Shown: positions 9,061 through 18,010, counted from the stretch's first letter. The stretch is 64,000 nucleotides of DNA from an uncultured Flavobacteriaceae bacterium (GCA_947500435.1 CANMRV010000004.1:124001-188000); one strand, 5' to 3'. Program-made: numbers and translations. The notes: generated from the sequence alone by a model not told the origin.

Positions 9061-9384
9061 ATGGATAAAGAAAAATTAAAAATCTACGACAGTCTAGTTG
9101 GGCAATGCCCAAGATTTGAAAGAAAAGGAAAGACAATGCCCTATACTTCCGCAAAAGGGTATATGTTTTCGATGTTAAATAAAGCTGATGAGTTGGGCAT
9201 TAGATTTTCTAAAGAGGTGCAAGAAAAATATTTTGATGAGTACAACACAACGTTATTCAAAAACTATGGTGCCGTAATAAAAGGATATATTTTAATTACA
9301 GAGCCAATGTTGAAAGATTCAGACAATTTGGTGAAGTTGCTCAATGAAAGCTATGATTATGTGATGTCGCTTCCCACGAAATAG
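9061..9384 (+). CDS. Conserved small protein of unknown function
   Basis: A 107-residue soluble protein with no signal peptide or membrane segment. The N-terminal half contains MPYTSAKGYMFSMLNKADELG; the C-terminal half contains KNYGAVIKGYILI and ends in ESYDYVMSLPTK. The pattern resembles short proteins of the TfoX-N/YjbR-like size class often found near transporters or regulators, but I cannot assign it. It starts 18 bp after the sulfatase stop and ends 8 bp before the next gene, so it is probably in the same operon. Confidence 0.65.
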   Translation: MDKEKLKIYDSLVGQCPRFERKGKTMPYTSAKGYMFSMLNKADELGIRFSKEVQEKYFDEYNTTLFKNYGAVIKGYILITEPMLKDSDNLVKLLNESYDYVMSLPTK

Positions 9385-9392
9385 GAAATGAA

Positions 9393-9833
9393 ATGACAGA
9401 TTCTAAATTCAATTTTTGGCAAAAATGGCTTACCTGGGCCAATGTTATGACCGTTATGGTAGGACTACTGGCGGCTTTTGCAGGCAATTCCATTTTCTTT
9501 GAAGCATACAACTCCTTTACCAATGAGCTCTTTTTCCAAGGAAATGAAATGCAAGGTGAGCTACTGAGTTTTAAAAATTGGTTATTCGGAATTATAGGAG
9601 GTACTATCGTAGGCTTTCATATATTGATGATTATGATTTCAGAAAATGCATTTAAGAAAAAGGAAGCCTGGGCTTATAAGACCTTATGGCTAGGACTTCT
9701 TTCATGGTTTATTGTAGATAGTAGTATAACAATATATTATGGAGCTTTACACAACATGGTTATGATAAACTTGGTTGCGTTAGTGTTGATCGGACTTCCC
9801 TTGATAATGACTAGGAATGCATTCAAAAGCTAG
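9393..9833 (+). CDS. Four-helix membrane protein of unknown function
   Basis: A 146-residue protein with four predicted transmembrane segments (about 15-33, 58-78, 93-112 and 118-140) separated by short polar loops. There is no signal lipobox and no recognisable catalytic motif. It follows the preceding small gene by 8 bp. Proteins of this shape are common in flavobacteria without known function. Confidence 0.65.
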   Translation: MTDSKFNFWQKWLTWANVMTVMVGLLAAFAGNSIFFEAYNSFTNELFFQGNEMQGELLSFKNWLFGIIGGTIVGFHILMIMISENAFKKKEAWAYKTLWLGLLSWFIVDSSITIYYGALHNMVMINLVALVLIGLPLIMTRNAFKS

Positions 9834-9897
9834 ATTTCTAAGAAAAATCCACCCTCTTTTCCTATCTTGTAATATAGTTCAATCAACACCATAAAAA

Positions 9898-10758
9898 ATG
9901 AAAAAGTTACTCCTTATCTATGCCATAAGTCTGTGCTTAATGGTATCATCTTTCGCACAATCCGGAAAAGTTCATGATAACCTTTCGATGACCAGTAAGA
10001 TTTTAAAAATGGAACGGAACTACGCTATTTACCTTCCACCCGATTATGAAACTTCTGAGCGTAGCTATCCAGTGCTATATTTGTTGCATGGAGCAACCGA
10101 TGACCATACGGGTTGGGTGCAATTTGGAGAGGTTTTGAGAATTACCGATAATGCTATCAAAGACGGAACTGCGACTCCAATGATTATTGTGATGCCAGAC
10201 GCCGATACAGGAAAAATGGGGTATTTCAACCAAGGAAAGGATTGGCGCTATGAAGATTTCTTTTTCGAAGAGTTGATGCCGCATGTTGAGCAGAAATACC
10301 GAATTAAAGGTGAAAAGAGATACCGCGCCGTAGCGGGACTTTCCATGGGTGGGGGAGGCTCTTTCATGTATGCCTTGCATCATCCTGAGTTGTTTTCTTC
10401 GGCCTGTCCTTTGAGTGCCTATATTGGGCCATTGACCTTGGCGGATTTTGATAAGCGTTTGCTGCGAAGCGATGTGAAGTATACTGAGAAGGAAAAAGAA
10501 GCGTATTTCAAAAAGCATAATGCCTTAGAATTACTGAAAACAGTTCCGGTGGAAGATGTGAAATCAGTGCGTTGGTATATCGATTGTGGCGATGATGATT
10601 TCCTCTACGAGGGAAATAGTTTGGTTCATATCGCCATGAAGAAAAAGGAAATCCCGCATGAATATAGAGTGAGAGATGGCAGACATAGTTGGACCTATTG
10701 GCGGGAAGCTCTACCGACAGTTCTTGGTTTTGTTTCTGATGCCTTTCACCAATACTAG
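9898..10758 (+). CDS. Secreted esterase of the esterase-D/feruloyl esterase type
   Basis: A 286-residue alpha/beta-hydrolase with a cleavable signal peptide (MKKLLLIYAISLCLMVSSFAQS). The strand YPVLYLLHGATDDHTGW near residue 60 carries the oxyanion loop, VAGLSMGGGGS near 150 is the nucleophile elbow, and a late GRHSWTYW near 265 supplies the His. This arrangement is typical of the putative esterase family that includes feruloyl and acetyl-xylan esterases and the mycolyl-transferase fold. It is likely periplasmic or secreted. It is followed after 3 bp by a broken small membrane gene. Confidence 0.85.
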   Translation: MKKLLLIYAISLCLMVSSFAQSGKVHDNLSMTSKILKMERNYAIYLPPDYETSERSYPVLYLLHGATDDHTGWVQFGEVLRITDNAIKDGTATPMIIVMPDADTGKMGYFNQGKDWRYEDFFFEELMPHVEQKYRIKGEKRYRAVAGLSMGGGGSFMYALHHPELFSSACPLSAYIGPLTLADFDKRLLRSDVKYTEKEKEAYFKKHNALELLKTVPVEDVKSVRWYIDCGDDDFLYEGNSLVHIAMKKKEIPHEYRVRDGRHSWTYWREALPTVLGFVSDAFHQY

Positions 10759-10761
10759 TTT

Positions 10762-10950
10762 ATGGATTTGAAACGAATTTTTATCCAGGTCATAGTTGGG
10801 GCTATTCTGTTTACTGTAGTGTCGGTAATCTTATAGGGTAGTTATGACCAACAAATATGGCTTGAGAAAGGTATGAGGGGTGCCATTTTCGGAGTACTCT
10901 ACGGTGTGTTTTTAATTGTAAAAAAGAAATTTATAAAGAAAAAGGAATAA
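10762..10950 (+). pseudogene. Small membrane protein interrupted by an in-frame amber codon
   Basis: From ATG at 10762 the frame reads 24 codons with a hydrophobic helix (IFIQVIVGAILFTVVSVIL), meets TAG at 10834-10836, and then stays open for 37 more codons with a second hydrophobic helix (AIFGVLYGVFLIV) and a Lys-rich end, closing with TAA at 10948-10950. The two parts together look like one 62-residue two-helix membrane protein. The frame fits exactly between the esterase (3 bp gap) and the aldo/keto reductase (0 bp gap). The simplest reading is a recent nonsense mutation; a sequencing error or a real 24-residue product are alternatives. Confidence 0.6.
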
Positions 10951-11922
10951 ATGAAATATAGAACTTTTGGAAGAACAAATTGGCCGGTAAGTGAAATAGG
11001 TTACGGTATGTGGGGAATGGCCGGCTGGACAGAAAGCAGCGATATTCAATCTGCAAAGTCCTTGGATTTGGCAGTTGAGAATGGAGTCACTTTTTTCGAT
11101 ACAGCCTGGGGATATGGTGAAGGACATAGCGAAGAGCTGTTAGGCCAATTGGTAAGAAGACATCCCTCGAAAAAATTATATACAGCAAGTAAAATCCCGC
11201 CTAAAAATTTTAAATGGCCGGCAAAACCTGAATATACGTTTGAAGAATCGTACCCAACGGAACACGTAATCAAATACACCGAAAAAACACTCAAGAATTT
11301 TGGTTTGGAACAAATTGATTTAATGCAGTTCCATACTTGGGATGATGGCTGGAGTCATCGTGAAGAATGGCAAAAAGCCGTTGAAGATTTAAAAACTTCA
11401 GGAAAAATTGTCGCTATGGGCATAAGTGTAAACCGCTGGGAACCTGAAAATGGAATCGAGGCACTTAAAACGGGAATGCTGGATGCAGTCCAAGTGATTT
11501 ACAACATCTTTGACCAAAACCCTGAAGATGTGCTTTTTCCACTTTGTGAAGAATTAAATATTGGGGTTATTGCCAGAGTACCCTTTGATGAAGGAACACT
11601 AACTGGAAATATTACCAAAGAAACCACCTTCCCAGCTGGGGATTGGCGAGGAACTTATTTTGTACCAGAAAACTTGAATTCAAGTGTAGAACATGCCGAT
11701 GCACTAAGACCACTTATTCCCGAGGGAATGACCATGGCTGAAATGGCACTTCGTTTTATAACCATGAATAAAACAGTAAGTACAATTATTCCGGGTATGC
11801 GAAAAGAAAGGAATGTACTTGCAAATGTTGCTACTAGTGATGGAAAAGGTTTGACCGTTGAGTTGCATCAAGAACTGAAAAAACACCGTTGGGATAGGAC
11901 GCCCACTGCTTGGTCGCAATAA
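10951..11922 (+). CDS. Aldo/keto reductase
   Basis: A 323-residue NAD(P)H-dependent oxidoreductase of the AKR superfamily, predicted cytoplasmic. The barrel shows the catalytic Asp in FFDTAWGYG (near residue 48), the Tyr in the same AWGYG segment, the Lys in YTASKIPP near 77, and the His in MQFHTWD near 127. The late segment STIIPGMRKERNVLAN is the cofactor-binding loop. The length and order match general AKR family members acting on sugars or aldehydes; the substrate is unknown. The start codon directly abuts the stop codon of the broken small gene before it. Confidence 0.92.
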   Translation: MKYRTFGRTNWPVSEIGYGMWGMAGWTESSDIQSAKSLDLAVENGVTFFDTAWGYGEGHSEELLGQLVRRHPSKKLYTASKIPPKNFKWPAKPEYTFEESYPTEHVIKYTEKTLKNFGLEQIDLMQFHTWDDGWSHREEWQKAVEDLKTSGKIVAMGISVNRWEPENGIEALKTGMLDAVQVIYNIFDQNPEDVLFPLCEELNIGVIARVPFDEGTLTGNITKETTFPAGDWRGTYFVPENLNSSVEHADALRPLIPEGMTMAEMALRFITMNKTVSTIIPGMRKERNVLANVATSDGKGLTVELHQELKKHRWDRTPTAWSQ

Positions 11923-11924
11923 TG

Positions 11925-12350
11925 TCACTTCGCAAACAACTGCCCCATATCTTTAAATGCCTTGAATTCTAGGGCATTCCCAGCGGGATCTAAGAAAAAC
12001 ATGGTTGCCTGCTCACCAGGCTGCCCTTCAAAACGAACGTAGGGTTCAATAACAAATTGAATTCCCTTGGACTTTAATTCCTCTGAAAAAGACTGAAATG
12101 TATCCCAAGGAAGTACCACCCCGTAATGGGGCACGGGCACATCATGCCCATCAACAGGATTGTGGTGCAAACCCTCCGTCTCCGTTTTAGGTTTGTAATG
12201 AATAACCAGTTGGTGTCCGAATAAATTAAAATCCACCCAATGGTCACTACTGCGTCCTTCTTCACAGTTTAAAACTTCGCGATAGAAGGTTCGGCATTCA
12301 GATAGATTATGAACTGGAATGGCAATATGGAAGGGAGTAACCGTATTCAT
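11925..12350 (-). CDS. VOC-family (glyoxalase/dioxygenase fold) protein
   Basis: A 141-residue single-domain vicinal-oxygen-chelate protein. The N-terminal [17 protein letters not shown] is the first beta-alpha unit, and the C-terminal [16 protein letters not shown] carries the usual late Glu metal ligand. His in the first strand and the later Glu would form the metal site of a dimer. Such proteins include glyoxalase I-like lyases, dioxygenases and resistance proteins; the specific role is open. It is convergent with the aldo/keto reductase (2 bp between stops) and lies 32 bp downstream of the hydrolase gene on its strand, probably cotranscribed with it. Confidence 0.88.
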   Translation of the reverse strand: MNTVTPFHIAIPVHNLSECRTFYREVLNCEEGRSSDHWVDFNLFGHQLVIHYKPKTETEGLHHNPVDGHDVPVPHYGVVLPWDTFQSFSEELKSKGIQFVIEPYVRFEGQPGEQATMFFLDPAGNALEFKAFKDMGQLFAK

Positions 12351-12382
12351 GGGTATATATTTTAAATAAAAATACTTCTTTC

Positions 12383-13228
12383 CTACGACTTCAAAAAATC
12401 AACAATTTCATCTCTAACTTTATCCTGATGTAGTGAATGGCCAAGCCCTTTGGTAGTTACTAACTTGCTATTTTTCCAGTTGGCATGTACTTGTTCAGAT
12501 GACCAATATGGTGCTATGGCGTCTAATTCATCATGAATCAACAAGCCTTTTTGATTGATGCCCTTTGCAAATCTTGATGACGAAAAATCCGCAAATTTAA
12601 ATTCGAAGGTCTTTATGAAATAGTCCTCCATTAAACGCATCATTCGGTTACTGAGTCCTACTATGTTTTTGTATTGTTTCATAAAATCCGATAACTCAGA
12701 AGGTGATCCCAAGGTCACAATTTTTTCGATAGTTTGGTTATCCACTTCATATTTGTGTAAATTGTAGAGTATGGCCATTCCTCCAAGAGAGTGGGCAATA
12801 ACACAGGTGGGATTGTAAGCGTTGATGACGTTTTGAGCACAAGCAGAGTATAAGGGCAGGTTCAGTAAGTTGCCAGACGTGTAACCATGAGCAGGCGCAT
12901 CCATGGCAATGATGTTGTAGTTTTCTTTTTGAAGGCGAGGGATGAAATTCCTCCAACGGAATGTATTGCTTTCCCAACCATGCATCAATAAGACTGTAGG
13001 GCCAGTCCCTTTCCAGCGATAGGTTTGAATATTAGTATTCTCATGCTCTAGGATAAGATCTTTAGCGTCTTCCAAAAACCCTTTTTGACCCTTTATGACT
13101 TTTCCCTTTTGTGGTGTACAAAATAGTATAAATGCATTTTTTGCTGCTTTTTGGGGTATAAAAAAGGACAACAAATTAAAGTAAAGACCTATCGAACGCG
13201 CAATGAGTTTGGATATGAGTTTTTTCAT
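12383..13228 (-). CDS. Alpha/beta-hydrolase
   Basis: A 281-residue alpha/beta-hydrolase. [13 protein letters not shown] near residue 80 is the oxyanion strand, DAPAHGYT near 115 the next turn, [12 protein letters not shown] near 145 the nucleophile elbow, and GLGHSLHQD near 262 the His. The N-terminus has one hydrophobic segment (about 8-30) that could anchor the protein in the membrane. The substrate is unknown. It is divergent from an HxlR-type regulator, and a palindrome between them at 13269-13289 suggests control by that regulator. Confidence 0.88.
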   Translation of the reverse strand: MKKLISKLIARSIGLYFNLLSFFIPQKAAKNAFILFCTPQKGKVIKGQKGFLEDAKDLILEHENTNIQTYRWKGTGPTVLLMHGWESNTFRWRNFIPRLQKENYNIIAMDAPAHGYTSGNLLNLPLYSACAQNVINAYNPTCVIAHSLGGMAILYNLHKYEVDNQTIEKIVTLGSPSELSDFMKQYKNIVGLSNRMMRLMEDYFIKTFEFKFADFSSSRFAKGINQKGLLIHDELDAIAPYWSSEQVHANWKNSKLVTTKGLGHSLHQDKVRDEIVDFLKS

Positions 13229-13268
13229 GAATGTTTACTCAAAGTTGTAAATGGATAATTTTTTTATT

Positions 13269-13289
13269 TAAGTTACTTTTAGTAACTTA
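13269..13289. promoter_or_regulatory. Probable HxlR operator palindrome
   Basis: TAAGTTACT / AGTAACTTA, nine-base perfect arms around a TTT spacer, lies in the divergent gap between the hydrolase gene and the hxlR-type gene. HxlR-family regulators bind such AGT-AC-rich palindromes, which fits autoregulation and control of the hydrolase. Confidence 0.6.
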
Positions 13290-13365
13290 GTATGAAATAA
13301 TAACTAAATGTACATTTTCTTTTTATGAAATAAAAGAGGTGAACGGCTACATATTAAGTACCCAC

Positions 13366-13797
13366 ATGGAAACTATTACTGAAAATCAGAAGGTTAGGGC
13401 AGCAAAAAAATTAAAAAAAATGTTTGGGCATGTTGACTTGAGAGATACATCCTTGATTTGTCCTATTCGAGATGTTATGGCTGTAGCATCTGATAAGTGG
13501 AGTATTCTCATCATTCTTTACTTAGGATACTTTCCGGTGCTCCGTTTCAATGAAATAAAAAAGAAAGTTTACGGAATTTCGAACAAAGTACTTAGTGAAC
13601 GCCTAAAAAACTTAGAAGGAGATGGGTATCTCAAACGTACCATGTATCCCGAGGTCCCTGTCCGTGTAGAATACAAACTAACCGATTTTGGCCACTCTTA
13701 CCTTCAAAAACTGATAGAGCTGACAGAATGGGCGCAGATGCACAAAGATTGTGTGATTTCTAATCGAACGAGTTATCATAGAGTTTCGGAGGCTTAG
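13366..13797 (+). CDS. HxlR-family transcriptional regulator
   Basis: A 143-residue winged-helix regulator of the HxlR/MarR-like type. The family signature runs from LICPIRDVMAVASDKWSIL (with a Cys near residue 26 of the kind used for redox or electrophile sensing in YodB and HypR) through FNEIKKKVYGISNKVLSERLKNLE, the recognition part, to YKLTDFGHSYL in the wing. I chose the ATG at 13366 (METITENQ); a GTG at 13339 would add nine residues. A palindrome 77 bp upstream in the divergent gap is its likely operator. Confidence 0.9.
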   Translation: METITENQKVRAAKKLKKMFGHVDLRDTSLICPIRDVMAVASDKWSILIILYLGYFPVLRFNEIKKKVYGISNKVLSERLKNLEGDGYLKRTMYPEVPVRVEYKLTDFGHSYLQKLIELTEWAQMHKDCVISNRTSYHRVSEA

Positions 13798-13835
13798 AGA
13801 GCACTAATTACGATTTCGAAGTTGTAATAAGATGA

Positions 13836-14393
13836 CTACTCCCAGCCCAACATCATATACTTAATCTTGGCATCATCTGGTATTTGCACAGCTTCGATAT
13901 TTACACTTGAAGCATACCGCAAACTTGAAGGAAGTTCTGCTTTATCAATAGTAAAGTAAAGATCACTATTCTTTATAAAAACAACCACATTGTTTGTTGA
14001 GGTAATAATCTTACCGAGTGAATATTTGTCTTTAATTTCTTTGAAAGTACTGTTAAGTCCGAGACCCAAGTCTGTTTTGAAACGCGAATCTTGAATGCGG
14101 ACATTTTCAATTGTCGGAATACTGTCAGAGCTTGGTGTCAGAGTCAAAAGATGTTTACCACCTTTTTCGTAAATATCAATTTTTTTAGCTCCAAAGCCGA
14201 CTAGAAGTCTTGCTGTATCCTTTACAATAGAATCTTCCTCGAAGATAACTTCCAAATCACGTGCAAGACTTGATTTATCGAGTTTTCCAATACTAGATTT
14301 TGTAATCAAAAAATTGGTGTCTTTTGGTTTTTGCTCGCATTGTATAGCAACAATTCCCAAGCATAGCGTTACCGCAACTGCAAACTTCCTCAT
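13836..14393 (-). CDS. Lipoprotein-like protein of unknown function
   Basis: A 185-residue protein with a hydrophobic N-terminal signal (MRKFAVAVTLCLGIVAIQC); the Cys at 19 in IQC is a reasonable though atypical lipoprotein site. The rest is a beta-rich domain with IYEKGGKHLLTLTP and a later DLGLGLNSTFKEIKDKYSLG segment, loosely like bacterial DUF1131-type lipoproteins; this likeness is weak. It starts 3 bp after the stop of the HerA-like ATPase on the same strand, so they are cotranscribed. Confidence 0.65.
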   Translation of the reverse strand: MRKFAVAVTLCLGIVAIQCEQKPKDTNFLITKSSIGKLDKSSLARDLEVIFEEDSIVKDTARLLVGFGAKKIDIYEKGGKHLLTLTPSSDSIPTIENVRIQDSRFKTDLGLGLNSTFKEIKDKYSLGKIITSTNNVVVFIKNSDLYFTIDKAELPSSLRYASSVNIEAVQIPDDAKIKYMMLGWE

Positions 14394-14396
14394 AGC

Positions 14397-15902
14397 TTAT
14401 CGTAACACTTTTTTTAATACTCCGAGTACACCTCGTATGAAGGTTGCACTGGTTAGTACTTTTATCACCGGGTTTTGACGGGTACTCTTTCTCCTCGACG
14501 ATGATCTGGCTTTTGGTTTTGACTTTTCCTTTTCCGCAGCTTTTTCGGCTTTTTCAATTTTTTCATTCAGAATTTCATAGGCACTTTCCCTATCGATTAC
14601 CTCCCCATACTTTTTAACCAATTTGGAACCTTTTATCACACTATTGAGCTCACTATCGGTAAGTATGTCCATTCGACTCATCGGGGCTCTTAATAGAGTC
14701 GCCGCTAGGGGCGTTGGTCTTCCTTTTTCATCTAAAGCTGAAATTAGGGCTTCACCAATTCCGAGGGAAGTCAGTACTTCCTTGGTATTATAATATGGGG
14801 ATTCCGGATAGTTCTCTGCTGTCAGCTTTATCGCTTTTCTATCTCTGGCCGTAAATGCCCGTAGCGCATGTTGAACTTTTAGACCAAGTTGCGCCAAGAC
14901 CTCATTTGGGACATCAGTAGGGTTTTGTGTAACAAAATATAATCCAATGCCTTTTGATCGTATCAATTTTACAATGCCTTCAATTTGGTCAAGCAATGCT
15001 TTTGATGCTTCCTTGAAAATGAGATGTGCTTCATCAATGAAGAGAACTAGTTCAGGCGAATCACTATCACCTTGCTCTGGAAAAGTAGAATATATCTCCG
15101 CCAATAAACTCAGCATGAAAGTAGAGAATAGTTTAGGTCTATCCTGAATATCCGTCAGTCGGATAATGTTTATGTATCCTTTTCCATTTTTGTCAATACG
15201 GGTCAAATCATCTACTTCGAAAGACTTTTCTCCGAAGAACAAATCCGCGCCTTGTTGTTCTAACTCAATTATTTTTCTAAGGATAGTACCTGTGGAACTC
15301 GTCGAAATTCTCCCGTAATCTTTGGCGAATTCTTTTTTACCTTCCCCTGTAGCGTATTGCAGCACTTTTTTGAAATCCTTTAAATCTAACAAAGGCAATT
15401 TATTGTCATCGCAGTATTTGAAGACCACAGCTACGATACCCTCTTGCGTTACTGTCAAGTCAAGAATACGAGATAGGAGGGTAGGTCCAAATTCAGAAAC
15501 TGTGGCTCTTAGTTTAACGCCATCTTGTTCTGAAAGGGATAAAATTTCAACTGGAAAACCTTTTGCTTCAAACGGAAGTCCAATCTTTTCATGTCGCTCA
15601 TCTATCTTTGGATGACCCGGACTCGGTTGTGCGATTCCACTTAAATCACCTTTTAAATCCATCAATAAGACCGGAATCCCTTTTTCAGATAAATTTTCTG
15701 CGAGTACCTGCAGTGTTTTTGTTTTTCCTGTACCGGTTGCACCGGCAATAAGACCGTGACGGTTTAGGGTTTTTAAGGGGATTTTTACATATGCATCGGT
15801 GACCGCTTCTCCATCAAGCATTGCAGCACCCATGGTTATAAAATCGCCTTTGGTGGTATATCCCTTTTCAATATGTGAAAAGAATTCGTCTCTGGTACTC
15901 AT
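14397..15902 (-). CDS. HerA-like ATPase (DUF853, YjgR type)
   Basis: A 501-residue cytoplasmic ATPase of the HerA/FtsK superfamily. The Walker A motif GATGTGKTKTL is near residue 55, and the Walker B strand with LFIDEAHLIF is near 288. An SFVTQNP-like sensor (YFVTQNPTDVP) and an arginine-rich C-terminal part follow, with a basic Lys/Arg tail (about 455-480). This is the DUF853 family, whose E. coli member YjgR has no firmly established role. Length is normal. It is the first gene of a two-gene unit with the lipoprotein-like gene downstream. Confidence 0.92.
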   Translation of the reverse strand: MSTRDEFFSHIEKGYTTKGDFITMGAAMLDGEAVTDAYVKIPLKTLNRHGLIAGATGTGKTKTLQVLAENLSEKGIPVLLMDLKGDLSGIAQPSPGHPKIDERHEKIGLPFEAKGFPVEILSLSEQDGVKLRATVSEFGPTLLSRILDLTVTQEGIVAVVFKYCDDNKLPLLDLKDFKKVLQYATGEGKKEFAKDYGRISTSSTGTILRKIIELEQQGADLFFGEKSFEVDDLTRIDKNGKGYINIIRLTDIQDRPKLFSTFMLSLLAEIYSTFPEQGDSDSPELVLFIDEAHLIFKEASKALLDQIEGIVKLIRSKGIGLYFVTQNPTDVPNEVLAQLGLKVQHALRAFTARDRKAIKLTAENYPESPYYNTKEVLTSLGIGEALISALDEKGRPTPLAATLLRAPMSRMDILTDSELNSVIKGSKLVKKYGEVIDRESAYEILNEKIEKAEKAAEKEKSKPKARSSSRRKSTRQNPVIKVLTSATFIRGVLGVLKKVLR

Positions 15903-16063
15903 TTGGTTTAATTTGGGATAAAAATAGGGGATTTTTAGGCAACAAGAAAGAAGATACTCTTTTGCTTAGTCAAATTCCAAGTCTACAAGTATGGAAGGTT
16001 TATTCTTAAGGATAGATTTTTAAAACTAACTATCTGAAACTCTAATATGCATTGCATATGGCC

Positions 16064-17338
16064 TTAAAAGTAATTGAATAAGGCGATTACTCCATTATAA
16101 GAAATTACACATGAAAATATGAATGCAAGTACCAATCCAATATTAATCCAGACATTGGTTTTATATGCCTTCATTAGCTTTTTATTGTTGATGAGCAGCA
16201 TGATTCCTATTATCACCAATGGCAATACGAACACGTTGAATATCTGAGATACTATCTGCATCTCAACTGGATTCGAACCAAAAATGGGAACAATCAAAGC
16301 AAATAAACAGGCAAAAGCCGTGATAACTTTAAATTGCTTAGAGCTGGTATCCAATTCCCCGGATTGATAATCTGCAATTAGAATTGGAGTTATAAGTAAA
16401 ATCGGAAAAATTGAGGATAGGCCTGCGCTCAAAGTTCCAAAAAAGAATAAGGTCAAGGCAAATTTACCTGCAATTGGTTCCAAGGTATTTACCATGTCCA
16501 AAACCTGAGTCACTGGTTTGCCTTGATGAAATAAGGCGCCACTTGCTACGGCCATTACAGCTGCACTTATTGCAAAGACGAGTATGGCAGCGATAATAGC
16601 ATCCTTCTTCTGTTGCTTGAGGTTTTTGATGGTCCAGCCCTTACCTTTTACGAATAAAGGGCGCGACAAAAAGGTTGCTGCGGCCATTGTAGTGCCAACA
16701 AAAGCCGCTACTAACATTTTACCTCCCTCTACTTGAGGAATTGAAGGTATGAGTCCTTGCACAACTTCAGAGGGCAATGGGTAAACCATAAAAAGTGAAA
16801 TGAGGAAGGAAAGCCCCATAATGGTAACAAAAATGACAAGGATTTTCTCAAAAAAAGTATACTTGCCCACCAAGAGCAAGCCGTAGAAAATTGCGGTCAC
16901 CACTACCGCGATGGCTATCACCGTTTCGTACTTGTACTGAGCTATCGCGGGAAAGTAAATAGCAAATATTTCATATATGATATTTGATGAAATACCCATT
17001 ATTCCCATGAGGGAGTTCCATTGTCCGAATGAGATTCCTATGATGATGAGAATGGCGATAAGCTTGCCCCATTTCAAATGCTTTTTAAAAGCAAATAATG
17101 CCGTTTCTCCTGAAATCAAGGCATAATTTCCATAAACGTACATTAAAATTCCCGAGAAGAAACAGCTCAATAACAATACCCACAATAATTGCATACCATA
17201 CGTACTGCCCGCAACGATCATTGAGGTTACGCTACCAGTGCCAATTGTATACCCGATAGCAAATATTCCAGGGCCAAAGGCTAAAATAGCCACAAGTAAC
17301 TTTTTAAAAAAAGATTGACCTGCGGCTTTATTTCCCAT
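16064..17338 (-). CDS. Nramp-fold transporter lacking metal-site motifs (copy 1)
   Basis: A 424-residue protein with about 11 membrane segments, clearly of the Nramp (PF01566-like) fold: the start GPGIFAIGY aligns with the family's first helix. However, the DPGN metal motif of TM1 is GTGS here (residues 33-36), and the A-x-x-MPH motif of TM6 is replaced by VGTTMAAATFLSR. All four metal ligands known from the family are therefore absent. The gene begins 3 bp after the KDPG aldolase stop and ends the MFS-SDR-kdgK-eda operon, so it is probably translated with eda. Metal transport is doubtful; uptake or export of a uronate-pathway compound is possible but unproven. Confidence 0.85.
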   Translation of the reverse strand: MGNKAAGQSFFKKLLVAILAFGPGIFAIGYTIGTGSVTSMIVAGSTYGMQLLWVLLLSCFFSGILMYVYGNYALISGETALFAFKKHLKWGKLIAILIIIGISFGQWNSLMGIMGISSNIIYEIFAIYFPAIAQYKYETVIAIAVVVTAIFYGLLLVGKYTFFEKILVIFVTIMGLSFLISLFMVYPLPSEVVQGLIPSIPQVEGGKMLVAAFVGTTMAAATFLSRPLFVKGKGWTIKNLKQQKKDAIIAAILVFAISAAVMAVASGALFHQGKPVTQVLDMVNTLEPIAGKFALTLFFFGTLSAGLSSIFPILLITPILIADYQSGELDTSSKQFKVITAFACLFALIVPIFGSNPVEMQIVSQIFNVFVLPLVIIGIMLLINNKKLMKAYKTNVWINIGLVLAFIFSCVISYNGVIALFNYF

Positions 17339-17341
17339 GGA

Positions 17342-18010
17342 TTACTTTTTTAAATTGGAGATAATTTCAAGTGTTTTACACACTTTATCTTCTAGTCCCA
17401 CAAAATCTTTATCCGTGAGAATTTCTTTGCTTATTAATTTTGAGCCCATGCCGACACAGGTCACCCCAGCATCAAACCAACCTTTTAGGTTGCTTTCTTC
17501 TGTGCTCACACCACCTGTTGGCATGATACTTGTCCATGGTTGCGGACCTCGGATAGCTTTTACAAAACCTGGTCCATAGGTAGAGCCTGGGAAGAGTTTT
17601 ACGATTTCACAACCCAACTCCTCCGCATTATTGATTTCAGTGAGTGAACCGCAACCTGGAGACCAAAGAACTTTTCTTCGATTACAGACCATTGCGATAT
17701 CTTCCCGTAAGGACGGAGTAACAATAAAATTTGCTCCCATCTGCATGAACATGCTAGCCGCCCCGGCATCTGTAATAGAACCGACTCCCATAATCATTCC
17801 AGGGAGTTCTTTGATGGCGTACTTGTTCAATTCTGAAAACACTTCAAAAGCGAAATCGCCTCGAGCTGTGAATTCCATCAATCGAGCACCTCCGTCAAAG
17901 CATGCCTTCAATACTTTTTTTCCCAATTCAATATCAGGATGGTAAAATAAAGGAACCATTCCTGATTCCTTCATTACTGTTGCTACTTCTATTCTTGAAT
18001 ATTGAGCCAT
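17342..18010 (-). CDS. eda: KDPG/4-hydroxy-2-oxoglutarate aldolase
   Basis: A 222-residue class I aldolase that splits 2-keto-3-deoxy-6-phosphogluconate into pyruvate and glyceraldehyde-3-phosphate, the last step of alginate monomer catabolism. The Glu-containing LMEFTARGD (near residue 40) and the Schiff-base Lys in IVKLFPGS (near 138) are present, followed by the phosphate-binding region MPTGGVS near 165. Length is slightly above the usual 205-215. It lies 52 bp after kdgK and 3 bp before the Nramp-like gene, in the third alginate operon. Confidence 0.95.
   Translation of the reverse strand: MAQYSRIEVATVMKESGMVPLFYHPDIELGKKVLKACFDGGARLMEFTARGDFAFEVFSELNKYAIKELPGMIMGVGSITDAGAASMFMQMGANFIVTPSLREDIAMVCNRRKVLWSPGCGSLTEINNAEELGCEIVKLFPGSTYGPGFVKAIRGPQPWTSIMPTGGVSTEESNLKGWFDAGVTCVGMGSKLISKEILTDKDFVGLEDKVCKTLEIISNLKK

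Noticed and set aside
10075..10518. A 147-codon open frame on the minus strand inside the esterase gene.
   Set aside because: It lies fully opposite a gene with clear catalytic motifs, has no family features and no promoter; it is a shadow of the coding strand.
10834..10836. Amber codon read as pyrrolysine or another recoded residue.
   Set aside because: No recoding machinery or signal is visible in the window and flavobacteria are not known to use it; a nonsense mutation or sequencing error is simpler.
16045..16059. ATATGCA-T-TGCATAT palindrome directly after the Nramp-like gene.
   Set aside because: AT-rich 15-bp palindromes occur often by chance in such DNA, and no T-run or gene start makes it a terminator or operator.
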